A DNA stretch of 14,427 nt from Spirochaetota bacterium (GCA_023396665.1 JAEWVL010000161.1:1-14427); one strand, 5' to 3'; positions 7,618 to 13,609 are shown, numbered from the stretch's first letter. The notes: generated by a model from the letters alone, not told the origin. Numbers and translations: made by a program.

Positions 7618-8502
7618 ATGGTCTGGATTACAGGGTATCGGGGAATGCTGGGATCGGAAGTGGCCCGTCAGCTTTCGATTGCGGGTATTGCCTTTGTCGC
7701 AAGCGATCTTGAACTCGACATTTGCGACGCCGCGGCGGTAGACCGTTTTTTTACGCAGCATCAAATCGACTGGGTTGTCAACTGTGCCGCCTATACGGCT
7801 GTCGATAAAGCCGAAGACGAAGAGGAGAAAGCGCTCCGTATCAATGCCCTCGGACCTGAAAATCTTGCGAGATCTTGCGCAAAACACGGGACCAGGCTGA
7901 TACACCTTTCAACCGATTACGTATTTCCGGGAACAGAGCCCGGTGCGCGTAAAGAAGATGATGTGACGGCTCCGGCCGGCGCCTATGGCAGAACAAAGCT
8001 CGCCGGAGAGAAGGCGGTCATTGACAATACCGGCAGCTATTTTATCATACGCACGGCCTGGCTCTACGGACAGTTCGGCGCCAATTTTGTCTATACCATG
8101 CTTCGCCTGATGGCGTCAAAAGATCGCATAAAGGTCGTCAACGATCAGCACGGCAGCCCGACATTCGCCGACGATCTTGCCTCTCTCATCCGCACAATTA
8201 TTCTCGCCAAAAGCGACAATTACGGAATTTACCACTATTCAAATGAGGGCGAGATTACCTGGTTCGATTTTTCAAAGGCGATTTTCGAGCAGGCTTTCGC
8301 TTTCGGCATCCTGAACAAAGAGTGTCTGGTCGAACCCTGTTCGTCCGCAGAGTATCCCTCTAAAGTTCTTCGGCCGATGTATTCGCTGCTCGACAAATCA
8401 AAAACAAAGGCAGCCTTCGCTGTAAGCGTGCCTCAGTGGCAAAGCTCGCTCGAGCAGTTTCTCAGAAATGTCTCGTATCCCCTCAAGCTAACCCGTTCGT
8501 AA
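7618..8502 (+). CDS. rmlD: dTDP-4-dehydrorhamnose reductase
   Basis: RmlD reduces dTDP-4-keto-L-rhamnose to dTDP-L-rhamnose with NAD(P)H, the last step of the pathway. The 294-residue short-chain dehydrogenase fold begins VWITGYRGMLGSEV, a glycine-rich dinucleotide motif. NCAAYTAVDKAE, LSTDYVFPG and the catalytic Tyr123-x3-Lys127 in AYGRTKLAGEK follow, then RTAWLYG and a substrate-binding C-terminal part. The ATG at 7618 follows GGAGG by 7 bases and sits close to the glycine motif, as usual. The gene begins 29 bases after rmlC within the same operon. The next rml gene, rmlB, is displaced by about 1.7 kb of accessory genes. Confidence 0.95.
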   Translation: MVWITGYRGMLGSEVARQLSIAGIAFVASDLELDICDAAAVDRFFTQHQIDWVVNCAAYTAVDKAEDEEEKALRINALGPENLARSCAKHGTRLIHLSTDYVFPGTEPGARKEDDVTAPAGAYGRTKLAGEKAVIDNTGSYFIIRTAWLYGQFGANFVYTMLRLMASKDRIKVVNDQHGSPTFADDLASLIRTIILAKSDNYGIYHYSNEGEITWFDFSKAIFEQAFAFGILNKECLVEPCSSAEYPSKVLRPMYSLLDKSKTKAAFAVSVPQWQSSLEQFLRNVSYPLKLTRS

Positions 8503-8509
8503 CAAAGCG

Positions 8510-8549
8510 AAAGGACTAAACCACGAAGGCCACAGAGTCCACGGAGGGG
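8510..8549 (+). repeat. Dispersed short repeat, copy between rmlD and the Uma2 gene
   Basis: This 40-base block contains CCACAGAGTCCACGGAGG. It matches the block at 9252-9291 at 31 of 40 positions by eye. The two flank the Uma2-family gene as direct repeats. Within the block a 9-base unit close to CCACNGAGN is itself repeated. Confidence 0.65.
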
Positions 8550-8647
8550 TTCCTGAGCCCTCACCCCCTGTTAATTTTCGTTGATTTCTGTTGAATAATG
8601 CTTGTGATATGACAGAAATTGATGATAAAGGAAAAAGGAGGCTGGCT

Positions 8648-9232
8648 ATGGCAATTCCAAAACCAAAACCCGATCACAAGTATACCTATGCCGACTACCT
8701 TTCGTGGCCCGACGAAGAACGCTGGGAACTGATAGATGGTGTCGCTTATGATATGAGTCCCGCACCGTCACCGGTTCATCAGGAGTTACTGGTAGAGATA
8801 TCCCGACAGATTGGTAATTATCTAAAAGCAAAACCATGCAGCTTGTATGTGGCGCCTTTCGACGTTCGACTGGAAAGTGATGAGACATCTGAGGAAGAGA
8901 TTTATACCGTAGTACAGCCCGATATAGTTGTCATATGTGATCCCGGTAAAATTGACGAACGCGGCTGTAAAGGTGCACCCGATATCTGCATCGAGATACT
9001 TTCGCCATCGAGCGCATATAAAGACTCGACGGAAAAACTCAGACTGTACGAGCTTCATGGTGTAAAGGAATACTGGCTGGTCAACCCCGGAAACAAAACG
9101 ATTATCATCTATTCGATGAACGGCTCGCAATATGAAAAACCCGCCTATTATTCGAAAGACGATGTTGTAGAAACGCCTCTTTTTCCCGGCTTGCGAATTT
9201 TCCTGCCGGATATTTTCACTTCGGTTGAGTAA
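8648..9232 (+). CDS. Uma2 family (DUF820) PD-(D/E)XK nuclease-like protein
   Basis: This 194-residue protein matches the Uma2/DUF820 family, a restriction-endonuclease-fold group that is common in accessory DNA and whose biology is poorly known. The characteristic blocks are DYLSWPDEERWELIDG with Glu27, VHQELLVEISRQI, a PDIVVICD strand with Asp92, IEILSPSS with Glu116, Lys130 in the DSTEKLRLY segment, and GVKEYWLVNP. These give the PD...E...K-type core. The open frame extends upstream to 8591, but ATG 8648 follows AAGGAGG (8635-8641) by 6 bases and gives the family length. It lies between rmlD and a toxin-antitoxin pair, flanked by direct copies of a short repeat, and is unrelated to rhamnose synthesis. 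DNA cleavage is inferred from the fold only. Confidence 0.88.
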   Translation: MAIPKPKPDHKYTYADYLSWPDEERWELIDGVAYDMSPAPSPVHQELLVEISRQIGNYLKAKPCSLYVAPFDVRLESDETSEEEIYTVVQPDIVVICDPGKIDERGCKGAPDICIEILSPSSAYKDSTEKLRLYELHGVKEYWLVNPGNKTIIIYSMNGSQYEKPAYYSKDDVVETPLFPGLRIFLPDIFTSVE

Positions 9233-9251
9233 AATCATCTTCAATTAAAGA

Positions 9252-9291
9252 AAAAGACAAAACAATGGAGGCCACGGAGTCCACAGAGGAA
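9252..9291 (+). repeat. Dispersed short repeat, copy after the Uma2 gene
   Basis: This block contains GGCCACGGAGTCCACAGAGG and aligns with 8510-8549 at 31 of 40 positions. Its left end, AAAAGACAAAACAATGGAGG, also resembles the copy before rmlD. It lies just before the promoter of the HepT/MntA pair. Confidence 0.65.
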
Positions 9292-9322
9292 CAAGGTTGA
9301 TGAAGGCTGATTCTGATACGGC

Positions 9323-9351
9323 TTGACAGATTTATTGGCAGCCATTATGAT
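9323..9351 (+). promoter_or_regulatory. Sigma-70-type promoter of the mntA-hepT pair
   Basis: TTGACA (9323-9328) and TATGAT (9346-9351) are separated by exactly 17 bases, matching the vegetative consensus at 11 of 12 positions. The transcript would begin near 9358, upstream of AGGAG at 9371 and the GTG start at 9383. This promoter would let the pair be expressed independently of the rml operon. Confidence 0.75.
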
Positions 9352-9382
9352 GCGGACTGTTTTCCGATACAGGAGCTTTGCG

Positions 9383-9778
9383 GTGAAAAAAAATTTTGAA
9401 CAGATCAAATCCGCCATTCTTGAAATGCTGCTTCCTTTGGATCCGGAGTTTGTATACCTCTTCGGTTCGTATGTGAAGGGTGGCTGTACAAGTCAAAGCG
9501 ATCTTGATGTGGCGATATTTCTGGAAAAAGATATTGATGCATACGAGCTTTTTATGAAGGCCCAGAAGATGTCGTCCGTGCTCGGTATAGATGTTGATCT
9601 TGTGCAATTACGCCCGGCGACAACGGTGTTTCAGAAAGAGGTTGTCGGCGGAGGTACCGTGTTGTATGAAAAAAGCCGTCTGCAGCGGGAAATGTTTGAA
9701 ATGAATGTTATCAAGAAATACCTGCGACTGAACGAAGAGCGTAAAGAAATTATTGATTCGATGTTTGCCCATGCTTGA
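9383..9778 (+). CDS. mntA: MntA-type nucleotidyltransferase antitoxin
   Basis: This 131-residue minimal nucleotidyltransferase has the core motif GSYVKGGCTSQSDLDVAI, with Gly28-Ser29 and catalytic Asp40 and Asp42. A third acidic residue is Asp72 in GIDVDLVQL. In type VII toxin-antitoxin systems, MntA neutralises the HEPN RNase HepT by adding AMP units to a tyrosine near its active site. The VDL-x-QLRPAT and late helical parts also resemble that family. I choose GTG 9383: AGGAG lies 7 bases upstream, and earlier in-frame starts (TTG 9323, ATG 9347 and 9350) fall inside the promoter. The gene overlaps the downstream HEPN gene by 8 bases, which indicates coupling. Confidence 0.87.
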   Translation: MKKNFEQIKSAILEMLLPLDPEFVYLFGSYVKGGCTSQSDLDVAIFLEKDIDAYELFMKAQKMSSVLGIDVDLVQLRPATTVFQKEVVGGGTVLYEKSRLQREMFEMNVIKKYLRLNEERKEIIDSMFAHA

Positions 9779-10178
9779 TGATATTGTCATGAACAAGTCG
9801 CAGATCATAAATCACTGTATCGATCGAATACGCGAAGTGTACAATGATGATCCCGATTCACTTGCCGATTATACCAGGCAGGATTCAATAATACTCAATA
9901 TTCAGCGGCTTTGCGAAGCGGCCATCGATATTGCCGTACACATTATTCGTATAAAAGGATACCCGCTGCCGCAGTCCAGCAGAGAATGTTTTGAGATTTT
10001 ATGCAATGAAGGGCTTATAGATGAGAATTTATCGGCAAGCCTGTCGGCAATGGTCGGTTTCAGAAACATAGCCGTCCATGACTATCAAAAGCTAAGTATG
10101 GGGATAATAGTTTCGATTATCGACAAGCATCTGTCGGATCCGCAGAAATTGGCGGCGGCGGTCGCAGCATTGCCCTGA
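9771..10178 (+). CDS. hepT: HepT-type HEPN RNase toxin
   Basis: This 135-residue all-helical protein belongs to the HEPN/DUF86 HepT family. The defining R-x4-H-x-Y motif appears as RNIAVHDY with Arg98, His103 and Tyr105. The Arg and His form the RNase active site, and the Tyr is the residue AMPylated by MntA in the studied system. QDSIILNIQRLCEAAIDIA and PQSSRECFEIL are further family-like segments. The start is not certain. ATG 9771 matches the usual HepT N-terminus (a short MxDxxxxNK lead) and overlaps mntA by 8 bases. ATG 9789 would shorten it by six residues, and neither has a clear ribosome binding site, so coupling to mntA is likely. Cleavage targets in this organism are unknown; tRNA is a reasonable expectation. 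Confidence 0.88.
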   Translation: MLDDIVMNKSQIINHCIDRIREVYNDDPDSLADYTRQDSIILNIQRLCEAAIDIAVHIIRIKGYPLPQSSRECFEILCNEGLIDENLSASLSAMVGFRNIAVHDYQKLSMGIIVSIIDKHLSDPQKLAAAVAALP

Positions 10179-10232
10179 TCATCGAATTTTTCAAATATGA
10201 CACTGAATAACACTATTACAACGGAGCGATCA

Positions 10233-11306
10233 ATGCGAAAACTGAACAACATCATGGTGACCGGCGGTGCCGGATTTATCGGATCAAACTTTATACGTTA
10301 TATTTTTAACGGTACAGATTTTAGCGGAAAAATAATCAATCTCGACAAACTCACCTACGCGGGCAACGCCGCAAGTCTGGCCGATGTCAGCGAAAAACAC
10401 GGCGGCAGCCGCTACTTCTTCGAGCAGGCCGACATCTGCGACAAAGAGGCCGTATCCGCCGTCATGAGCAAATACGATGTCGACACAATCATTCACTTCG
10501 CCGCCGAATCGCACGTCGACCGTTCGATACTCGGCCCCGAAGAATTTGTCCGCACCAATGTGATGGGAACATTCACCCTGCTCGAATGCGCCCGCACCCT
10601 CTGGCAGGGCAAAGAGGGCTGTCACTTTCACCATGTCTCCACCGACGAGGTCTACGGCTCGCTGGGCGACACCGGCTTTTTCTACGAGACAACTCCCTAC
10701 GATCCTCGCAGCCCCTATTCGGCGAGCAAGGCCTCGAGCGATCACCTCGTCATGGCCTATCATCACACCTACGGCCTCTCGATCACGCTTTCGAACTGCT
10801 CGAACAACTACGGCCCCTATCAGTTTCCCGAAAAACTGATTCCCGTAATGATACAGAACATCAGGGACGAAAAGCCGCTGCCGGTATACGGCGACGGCCG
10901 CAACATTCGCGACTGGCTTTACGTCGACGACCACAACAGCGGCGTGTGGGCGATCGTAACAAAGGGCAGAAGCGGCGAGACCTACAACATCGGTGGCGAA
11001 AACGAGTGGGAGAATATCAAACTTGTGCATACTCTTTGCGAGCTCATGGCTCTCAAGACCGGGCGGGGGGATACCGCATACTACAAGAAGCTCATCACCT
11101 TCGTCAAAGACCGCCCCGGACATGACCGCCGTTACGCGATCAACTGCGACAAGATCAAATCCGAGCTCGGCTGGAAACAGGCCTACACCTTCGACAAGGG
11201 CCTCGCGGCGACGGTCGACTGGTATCTTTCGAACGAAGCCTGGAGCGAGAGCGTGCGAAGCGGCGAATACCGCAAATGGATCGAGAAAAACTACAGCACC
11301 CGCTGA
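10233..11306 (+). CDS. rmlB: dTDP-glucose 4,6-dehydratase
   Basis: RmlB dehydrates dTDP-glucose to dTDP-4-keto-6-deoxyglucose, the second step of the rhamnose pathway. The 357-residue protein has the NAD motif TGGAGFIGSNF (residues 10-20) and HFAAESHVDRSI. The catalytic Thr137-Asp138-Glu139 lies in STDEVYG, and Tyr162-x3-Lys166 in YSASK. SNNYGPYQFPEKLIP, GRNIRDWLYVDDH and YNIGGENE follow, all standard for the family. An upstream in-frame ATG at 10197 exists, but ATG 10233 follows ACGGAG by 7 bases and places the glycine motif at the normal distance. The gene completes the rml set but is separated from rmlA-C-D by the Uma2 and mntA-hepT genes. It looks more GC-rich than the accessory genes around it. 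Confidence 0.96.
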   Translation: MRKLNNIMVTGGAGFIGSNFIRYIFNGTDFSGKIINLDKLTYAGNAASLADVSEKHGGSRYFFEQADICDKEAVSAVMSKYDVDTIIHFAAESHVDRSILGPEEFVRTNVMGTFTLLECARTLWQGKEGCHFHHVSTDEVYGSLGDTGFFYETTPYDPRSPYSASKASSDHLVMAYHHTYGLSITLSNCSNNYGPYQFPEKLIPVMIQNIRDEKPLPVYGDGRNIRDWLYVDDHNSGVWAIVTKGRSGETYNIGGENEWENIKLVHTLCELMALKTGRGDTAYYKKLITFVKDRPGHDRRYAINCDKIKSELGWKQAYTFDKGLAATVDWYLSNEAWSESVRSGEYRKWIEKNYSTR

Positions 11307-11313
11307 AATAAAG

Positions 11314-11346
11314 CAAAAGGAATGAAACCACAGAGTACACGGAGGG
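11314..11346 (+). repeat. Dispersed short repeat, copy after rmlB
   Basis: This block contains AAACCACAGAGTACACGGAGG, the same core as the copies at 8510 and 9252. It lies just upstream of the promoter of the UPF0175/DUF3368 pair. On the far side of that pair, 12161-12179 read on the opposite strand gives GAAACCGCCACGGAGG, a degenerate inverted relative. Confidence 0.6.
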
Positions 11347-11353
11347 TGAGGGG

Positions 11354-11369
11354 ATAAAGCTGCTTGACA
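11354..11369 (+). repeat. Promoter-proximal block ATAAAGCTGCTTGACA, copy 1
   Basis: This 16-base string ends in the -35 hexamer of the UPF0175/DUF3368 promoter. It recurs exactly at 13610-13625 upstream of the ABC permease gene. A close form, ATAAGCTACTTGACA, lies at 12543-12557 upstream of the Rpn gene. Confidence 0.7.
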
Positions 11370-11392
11370 TCCCGTTTCTTGAGTTGTATTAT
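11364..11392 (+). promoter_or_regulatory. Sigma-70-type promoter of the UPF0175/DUF3368 pair
   Basis: TTGACA (11364-11369), a 17-base spacer and TATTAT (11387-11392) match the vegetative consensus at 11 of 12 positions. Transcription would begin near 11399, giving a very short leader that starts almost on the GGAGG at 11401-11405 and reaches ATG 11413. Confidence 0.8.
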
Positions 11393-11412
11393 ACAAGAGC
11401 GGAGGACGGTAA

Positions 11413-11679
11413 ATGAAAACCACAGAAATACGTTTTGATGTATCAAATGACATATTGTGTACATTGAACGAGAATAAAGATGAATTTTTAAAAACTATGA
11501 AACTGCTGACCGCGGTTGAGCTTTATAAAGCAAATAAACTTTCAATGGGCAAGGCTTCTGAACTTGCAGAAATGAATAAAACAGATTTCATGATGAAACT
11601 GGGGCGGCAACAGGTGCCTGTTATAAATTATGAGGCAGAAGATTTTAATAATGAAATTGAAACTGTAATGCGATCATGA
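11413..11679 (+). CDS. UPF0175 family protein, probable antitoxin
   Basis: This 88-residue protein resembles UPF0175, a small helix-turn-helix-like family usually found before a DUF3368/PIN-like gene and regarded as its antitoxin. The recognisable central part is AVELYKANKLSMGKASELAE followed by KTDFMMKLGRQQVPV, the helical pair with the G-x-A-x-E-L-A pattern. GGAGG at 11401-11405 lies 7 bases before the ATG, directly downstream of a near-consensus promoter. The last four bases (ATGA) overlap the start of the next gene, so the two are coupled. Its helix-turn-helix character makes autoregulation of the nearby promoter plausible, but I see no clear operator palindrome. The gene is visibly AT-rich compared with rmlB. 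Confidence 0.82.
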   Translation: MKTTEIRFDVSNDILCTLNENKDEFLKTMKLLTAVELYKANKLSMGKASELAEMNKTDFMMKLGRQQVPVINYEAEDFNNEIETVMRS

Positions 11680-12155
11680 TAATCTGTGATTCGTCACCGT
11701 TAATTTCGCTTGCTGCTCTTGAAAGTCTCAATATTCTTGATTTGCAGTTTGCCGGGGTTATTGTTCCGGGAGCGGTTTATAATGAAGTTGTACAGGCTGG
11801 AAAACCTTATTCCGAAATATTACAGATATATCTGCAAGATAAAGTAATGGTTGTCCAAAATGAAGTAGCCGTAAATATATTGAAGTGTGATTTAGGTGCC
11901 GGTGAGTCCGAAGTTATTGTTCTTGCAAAAGAGTCCAATGCACCTTATGTGCTAATAGATGATCAGAAGGCCCGTAAAATTGCTGAACTCAATGAATTGC
12001 CGGTTATCGGTACTTTGGGCGTACTGCTGAAAGCGAAAAAAAACGGAATGATCGATAAAATTCGTCCACTTCTCGAGCAATTAGAAAAATCAGATATTAG
12101 AATAAGTCCTAAGCTTATTGATCTGATTTTGACTGCTGCAGAAGAAAATGATTAA
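11676..12155 (+). CDS. DUF3368 (PIN-like) protein, probable toxin
   Basis: This 159-residue protein belongs to the DUF3368 family, a PIN-like nuclease group. The N-terminus IICDSSPLISLAAL carries the first conserved acidic residue, Asp5. VPGAVYNEVV supplies Glu37, GAGESEVIVLAKE supplies Glu77, and VLIDDQKARKIAE supplies Asp95-Asp96; together these give the acidic cluster expected for metal-dependent RNA cleavage. It overlaps the UPF0175 gene by ATGA, the usual arrangement of such antitoxin-toxin pairs. RNase activity is inferred from family and has not been shown here. It is followed by a repeat-rich gene-free stretch with no obvious terminator. Confidence 0.85.
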   Translation: MIICDSSPLISLAALESLNILDLQFAGVIVPGAVYNEVVQAGKPYSEILQIYLQDKVMVVQNEVAVNILKCDLGAGESEVIVLAKESNAPYVLIDDQKARKIAELNELPVIGTLGVLLKAKKNGMIDKIRPLLEQLEKSDIRISPKLIDLILTAAEEND

Positions 12156-12170
12156 CCTCCTTTCCTCCGT

Positions 12171-12211
12171 GGCGGTTTCTATATTGCGACATCCTGCCGC
12201 ATGAAACCGCC
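12171..12211. repeat. Inverted repeat after the DUF3368 gene
   Basis: GGCGGTTTC (12171-12179) and GAAACCGCC (12203-12211) are perfect 9-base complements around a 23-base loop. No T-run follows, so it is not a standard terminator. A second small hairpin, GGACA-TCG-TGTCC, lies directly after it at 12216-12228. Confidence 0.7.
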
Positions 12212-12230
12212 TTTCGGACATCGTGTCCAA

Positions 12231-12464
12231 TGCGTGGGGCACGAAGCCTGTAGGTGCGTCGCCGTCCAGGGATGGACAAAAAGCGACGTGCGTGGGGCAC
12301 GAAGCCTGTAGCTGCGTCGCCGTCCAGGGATGGACAAAAAGCGACGTGCGTGGGGCACGAAGCCCGTAGGTGCGTCGCCGTCCATGGATGGACGAAAAAG
12401 CGACGTGCGTGGGGCACGAAGCCCGTAGGTGCGTCGCCGTCCATGGATGGACGAAAAAGCGACG
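12231..12464. repeat. Four tandem 58-59 bp repeats, each able to form two hairpins
   Basis: Units are 12231-12288, 12289-12346, 12347-12405 and 12406-12464. Each begins TGCGTGGGGCACGAAGCC and ends AAAAAGCGACG. The first two units carry GTCCAGGGATGGAC and the last two GTCCATGGATGGACG, so the array consists of two pairs of near-identical units. Within a unit, CGTCGC pairs with GCGACG and encloses GTCCA/TGGAC, and at the joint GTGC-GTGGG-GCAC can form a second small stem. The last unit is followed by CACACC, which extends its stem. The array is directly visible; its role is unknown. Confidence 0.9.
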
Positions 12465-12542
12465 CACACCTCCTGTTTGTTCTTTTGGTTGTAATAAAGC
12501 CTGATTTTAAATTACAGAGTGTTATTGTCCAAGCCCCCATCT

Positions 12543-12557
12543 ATAAGCTACTTGACA
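12543..12557 (+). promoter_or_regulatory. Promoter-like block upstream of the Rpn gene
   Basis: ATAAGCTACTTGACA is a near copy of the 16-base block at 11354 and 13610 and ends in a perfect -35 TTGACA (12552-12557). The -10 is poor: GATAAT at 12571-12576 is only 13 bases away and CATTAT at 12577-12582 is 19 bases away. Promoter activity is therefore uncertain. Confidence 0.4.
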
Positions 12558-12585
12558 AACATCAAAAATAGATAATCATTATCCG

Positions 12586-13509
12586 ATGAATAACTCAGAA
12601 AAAAGACCGCACGACAGTGCATATAAATATCTTTTCAAGAATAAGCGTATTTTTCTGCAGCTGTTGGGTTCGTTTGTACACGAAGATTTTGTGAAAAATA
12701 TTACAATTGACGATCTTGAACTTGTGGATAAATCGTTCGTTTCTGAAGAGCTTCTCGACAGAGAAGCTGATCTGCTCTATAAGGTTATCATCAATGGAAA
12801 ACAAAGTTATATCTACATATTGATTGAATTTCAGTCAACCGTTGATAAATCGATTCCGGTACGGATGTTTCAGTATATATTGCTTTTGTACGACCTGATA
12901 TACAAAGAATCAAAGAGAGGGCTTTTGCCCAATGTGTTTCCAGTGTTATTGTATAATGGACGTGAAGAGTGGAATATACCATCAAATTTAAAAGATATGA
13001 TAGAGCGAAATATACCGGATAGGTATATACCTTCATTTGAATATTTTTCTATCATAGAAAAAGATATAGACGATGAAGTTCTGGAGGGTTTGCACAATCT
13101 GGTGGCTGCGGTAATATTGCTTGAAAAAGGGCAGGATGAAGAAAAACTGAAAAAAGCAATCGATAGGGTTGTAGAATATGTAAAAGATCAGCATTTTGAT
13201 GATATCAAAACTCTGGTTGTTTGGATGTCAAAAATGCTAAAGAGTAGTGTGTCGCAGGAGTATATCGAAAAGATGCGCGACCTTACGGAGGTAAAATCTA
13301 TGTTAACGGTACTGGCTGAAACAATAGAAGCAAAGGGTAAAATCGAAGGCAAGATTGAGGGCAAGATTGAGGGCAAGATCGAGGGCAAGATCGAAGGCAA
13401 GATCGAAGAGAAAAGGGAAGTTGCTGTTAAAATGAAGGAACAGAATATGCCATTGGAGCTGATAGTAAAGATAACCGGTCTTTCGATTGAGCAGATAAGT
13501 AAACTTTGA
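12586..13509 (+). CDS. Rpn family PD-(D/E)XK nuclease (recombination-promoting nuclease)
   Basis: This 307-residue protein matches the Rpn/Transposase_31 family of PD-(D/E)XK DNA nucleases. The N-terminus has HDSAYKYLF (His9-Asp10), then LLDREADLLYKV with Asp62, ILIEFQST with Glu81 and Gln83, VRMFQYILLLYDL, and LPNVFPVLLYNGREEW. E. coli members promote recombination in vivo, and some act in phage defence. The C-terminal part (about 239-307) carries six GKIE repeats and ends with a small helical segment including KITGLSIEQISKL. No clear ribosome binding site precedes ATG 12586, whereas an internal ATG at 13300 has an excellent one. The gene looks AT-rich and lies outside the rml and exporter functions. 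Despite the older family name it is not a classical transposase. Confidence 0.87.
   Translation: MNNSEKRPHDSAYKYLFKNKRIFLQLLGSFVHEDFVKNITIDDLELVDKSFVSEELLDREADLLYKVIINGKQSYIYILIEFQSTVDKSIPVRMFQYILLLYDLIYKESKRGLLPNVFPVLLYNGREEWNIPSNLKDMIERNIPDRYIPSFEYFSIIEKDIDDEVLEGLHNLVAAVILLEKGQDEEKLKKAIDRVVEYVKDQHFDDIKTLVVWMSKMLKSSVSQEYIEKMRDLTEVKSMLTVLAETIEAKGKIEGKIEGKIEGKIEGKIEGKIEEKREVAVKMKEQNMPLELIVKITGLSIEQISKL
13300..13509 (+). CDS. Possible internal C-terminal product of the Rpn gene (RpnS-like)
   Basis: An in-frame ATG at 13300 follows ACGGAGGT (GGAGGT at 13287-13292) with a 7-base spacer, a near-ideal ribosome binding site inside the Rpn gene. It would make a 69-residue protein equal to Rpn residues 239-307. 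This product starts MLTVLAETIEAKG, continues through six GKIE repeats, and ends with the terminal helical segment. In E. coli, small proteins made from the 3' ends of rpn genes have been described as inhibitors of the full-length toxic nuclease. The same arrangement here is an inference from the start signal, the frame and the family. I see no strong internal promoter, so it may be translated from the full mRNA. Confidence 0.55.
   Translation: MLTVLAETIEAKGKIEGKIEGKIEGKIEGKIEGKIEEKREVAVKMKEQNMPLELIVKITGLSIEQISKL
13336..13407 (+). repeat. Six tandem 12-bp repeats encoding GKIE
   Basis: Six consecutive 12-base units of the form GGCAAGAT(T/C)GA(G/A) encode Gly-Lys-Ile-Glu. The first unit is diverged (GGTAAAATCGAA), and the later ones differ only at third positions. 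Because the unit is a multiple of three, gain or loss of copies would change the length of both the full nuclease and the internal product without shifting the frame. Confidence 0.9.
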
Positions 13510-13609
13510 CCTCAAGCTATGCTCTCGAAATACACAAAAGAAGGAGAATCTTAATTAATCACCATATTTGATGAAAAACATAAGTATTAAACTACGGTTC
13601 CCCCTCTGA

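Larger units (their letters stand above)
12156..12585. other. Gene-free repeat region between DUF3368 and Rpn genes
   Basis: This 430-base stretch holds two hairpins (12171-12211 and 12216-12228), four tandem hairpin-forming repeats (12231-12464) and an AT-rich tail with a promoter-like block. Open frames can be drawn through the tandem repeats on the opposite strand, and one on the + strand. Because the unit is 58-59 bases, each unit is read in a different frame, so they are not convincing genes. Confidence 0.7.

Noticed and set aside
10284..11453. Long open frame of 389 codons on the minus strand across rmlB
   Set aside because: It lies almost entirely antisense to a clearly recognised rmlB, has no family-like motifs, and is explained by the GC-rich codon pattern of that gene.
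12171..12211. Intrinsic terminator after the DUF3368 gene
   Set aside because: The stem is sound, but the loop is 23 bases long and no T-run follows on either strand.
12231..12464. CRISPR array
   Set aside because: The units are contiguous and alike along their whole length with no unique spacers, so this is a tandem repeat.
12090..12540. Open frames with repeated residues on the minus strand through the tandem repeats
   Set aside because: The 58-59 base unit is read in a different frame in successive copies, so the protein repeats are a by-product of the DNA repeats; several frames are open at once.
12254..12571. 105-codon open frame on the + strand through the tandem repeats
   Set aside because: It has the same frame-shifting repeat pattern, no ribosome binding site of note and no domain.
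12586..13509. Active transposase
   Set aside because: The old family name suggests it, but the fold is a PD-(D/E)XK nuclease and there are no terminal inverted repeats or target duplications around the gene.
13571..13609. Twelve-codon leader peptide before the ABC permease gene
   Set aside because: It has an ATG and stop, but the nearest GGAG is far upstream, there is no regulatory codon run, and no attenuator-like hairpin follows.
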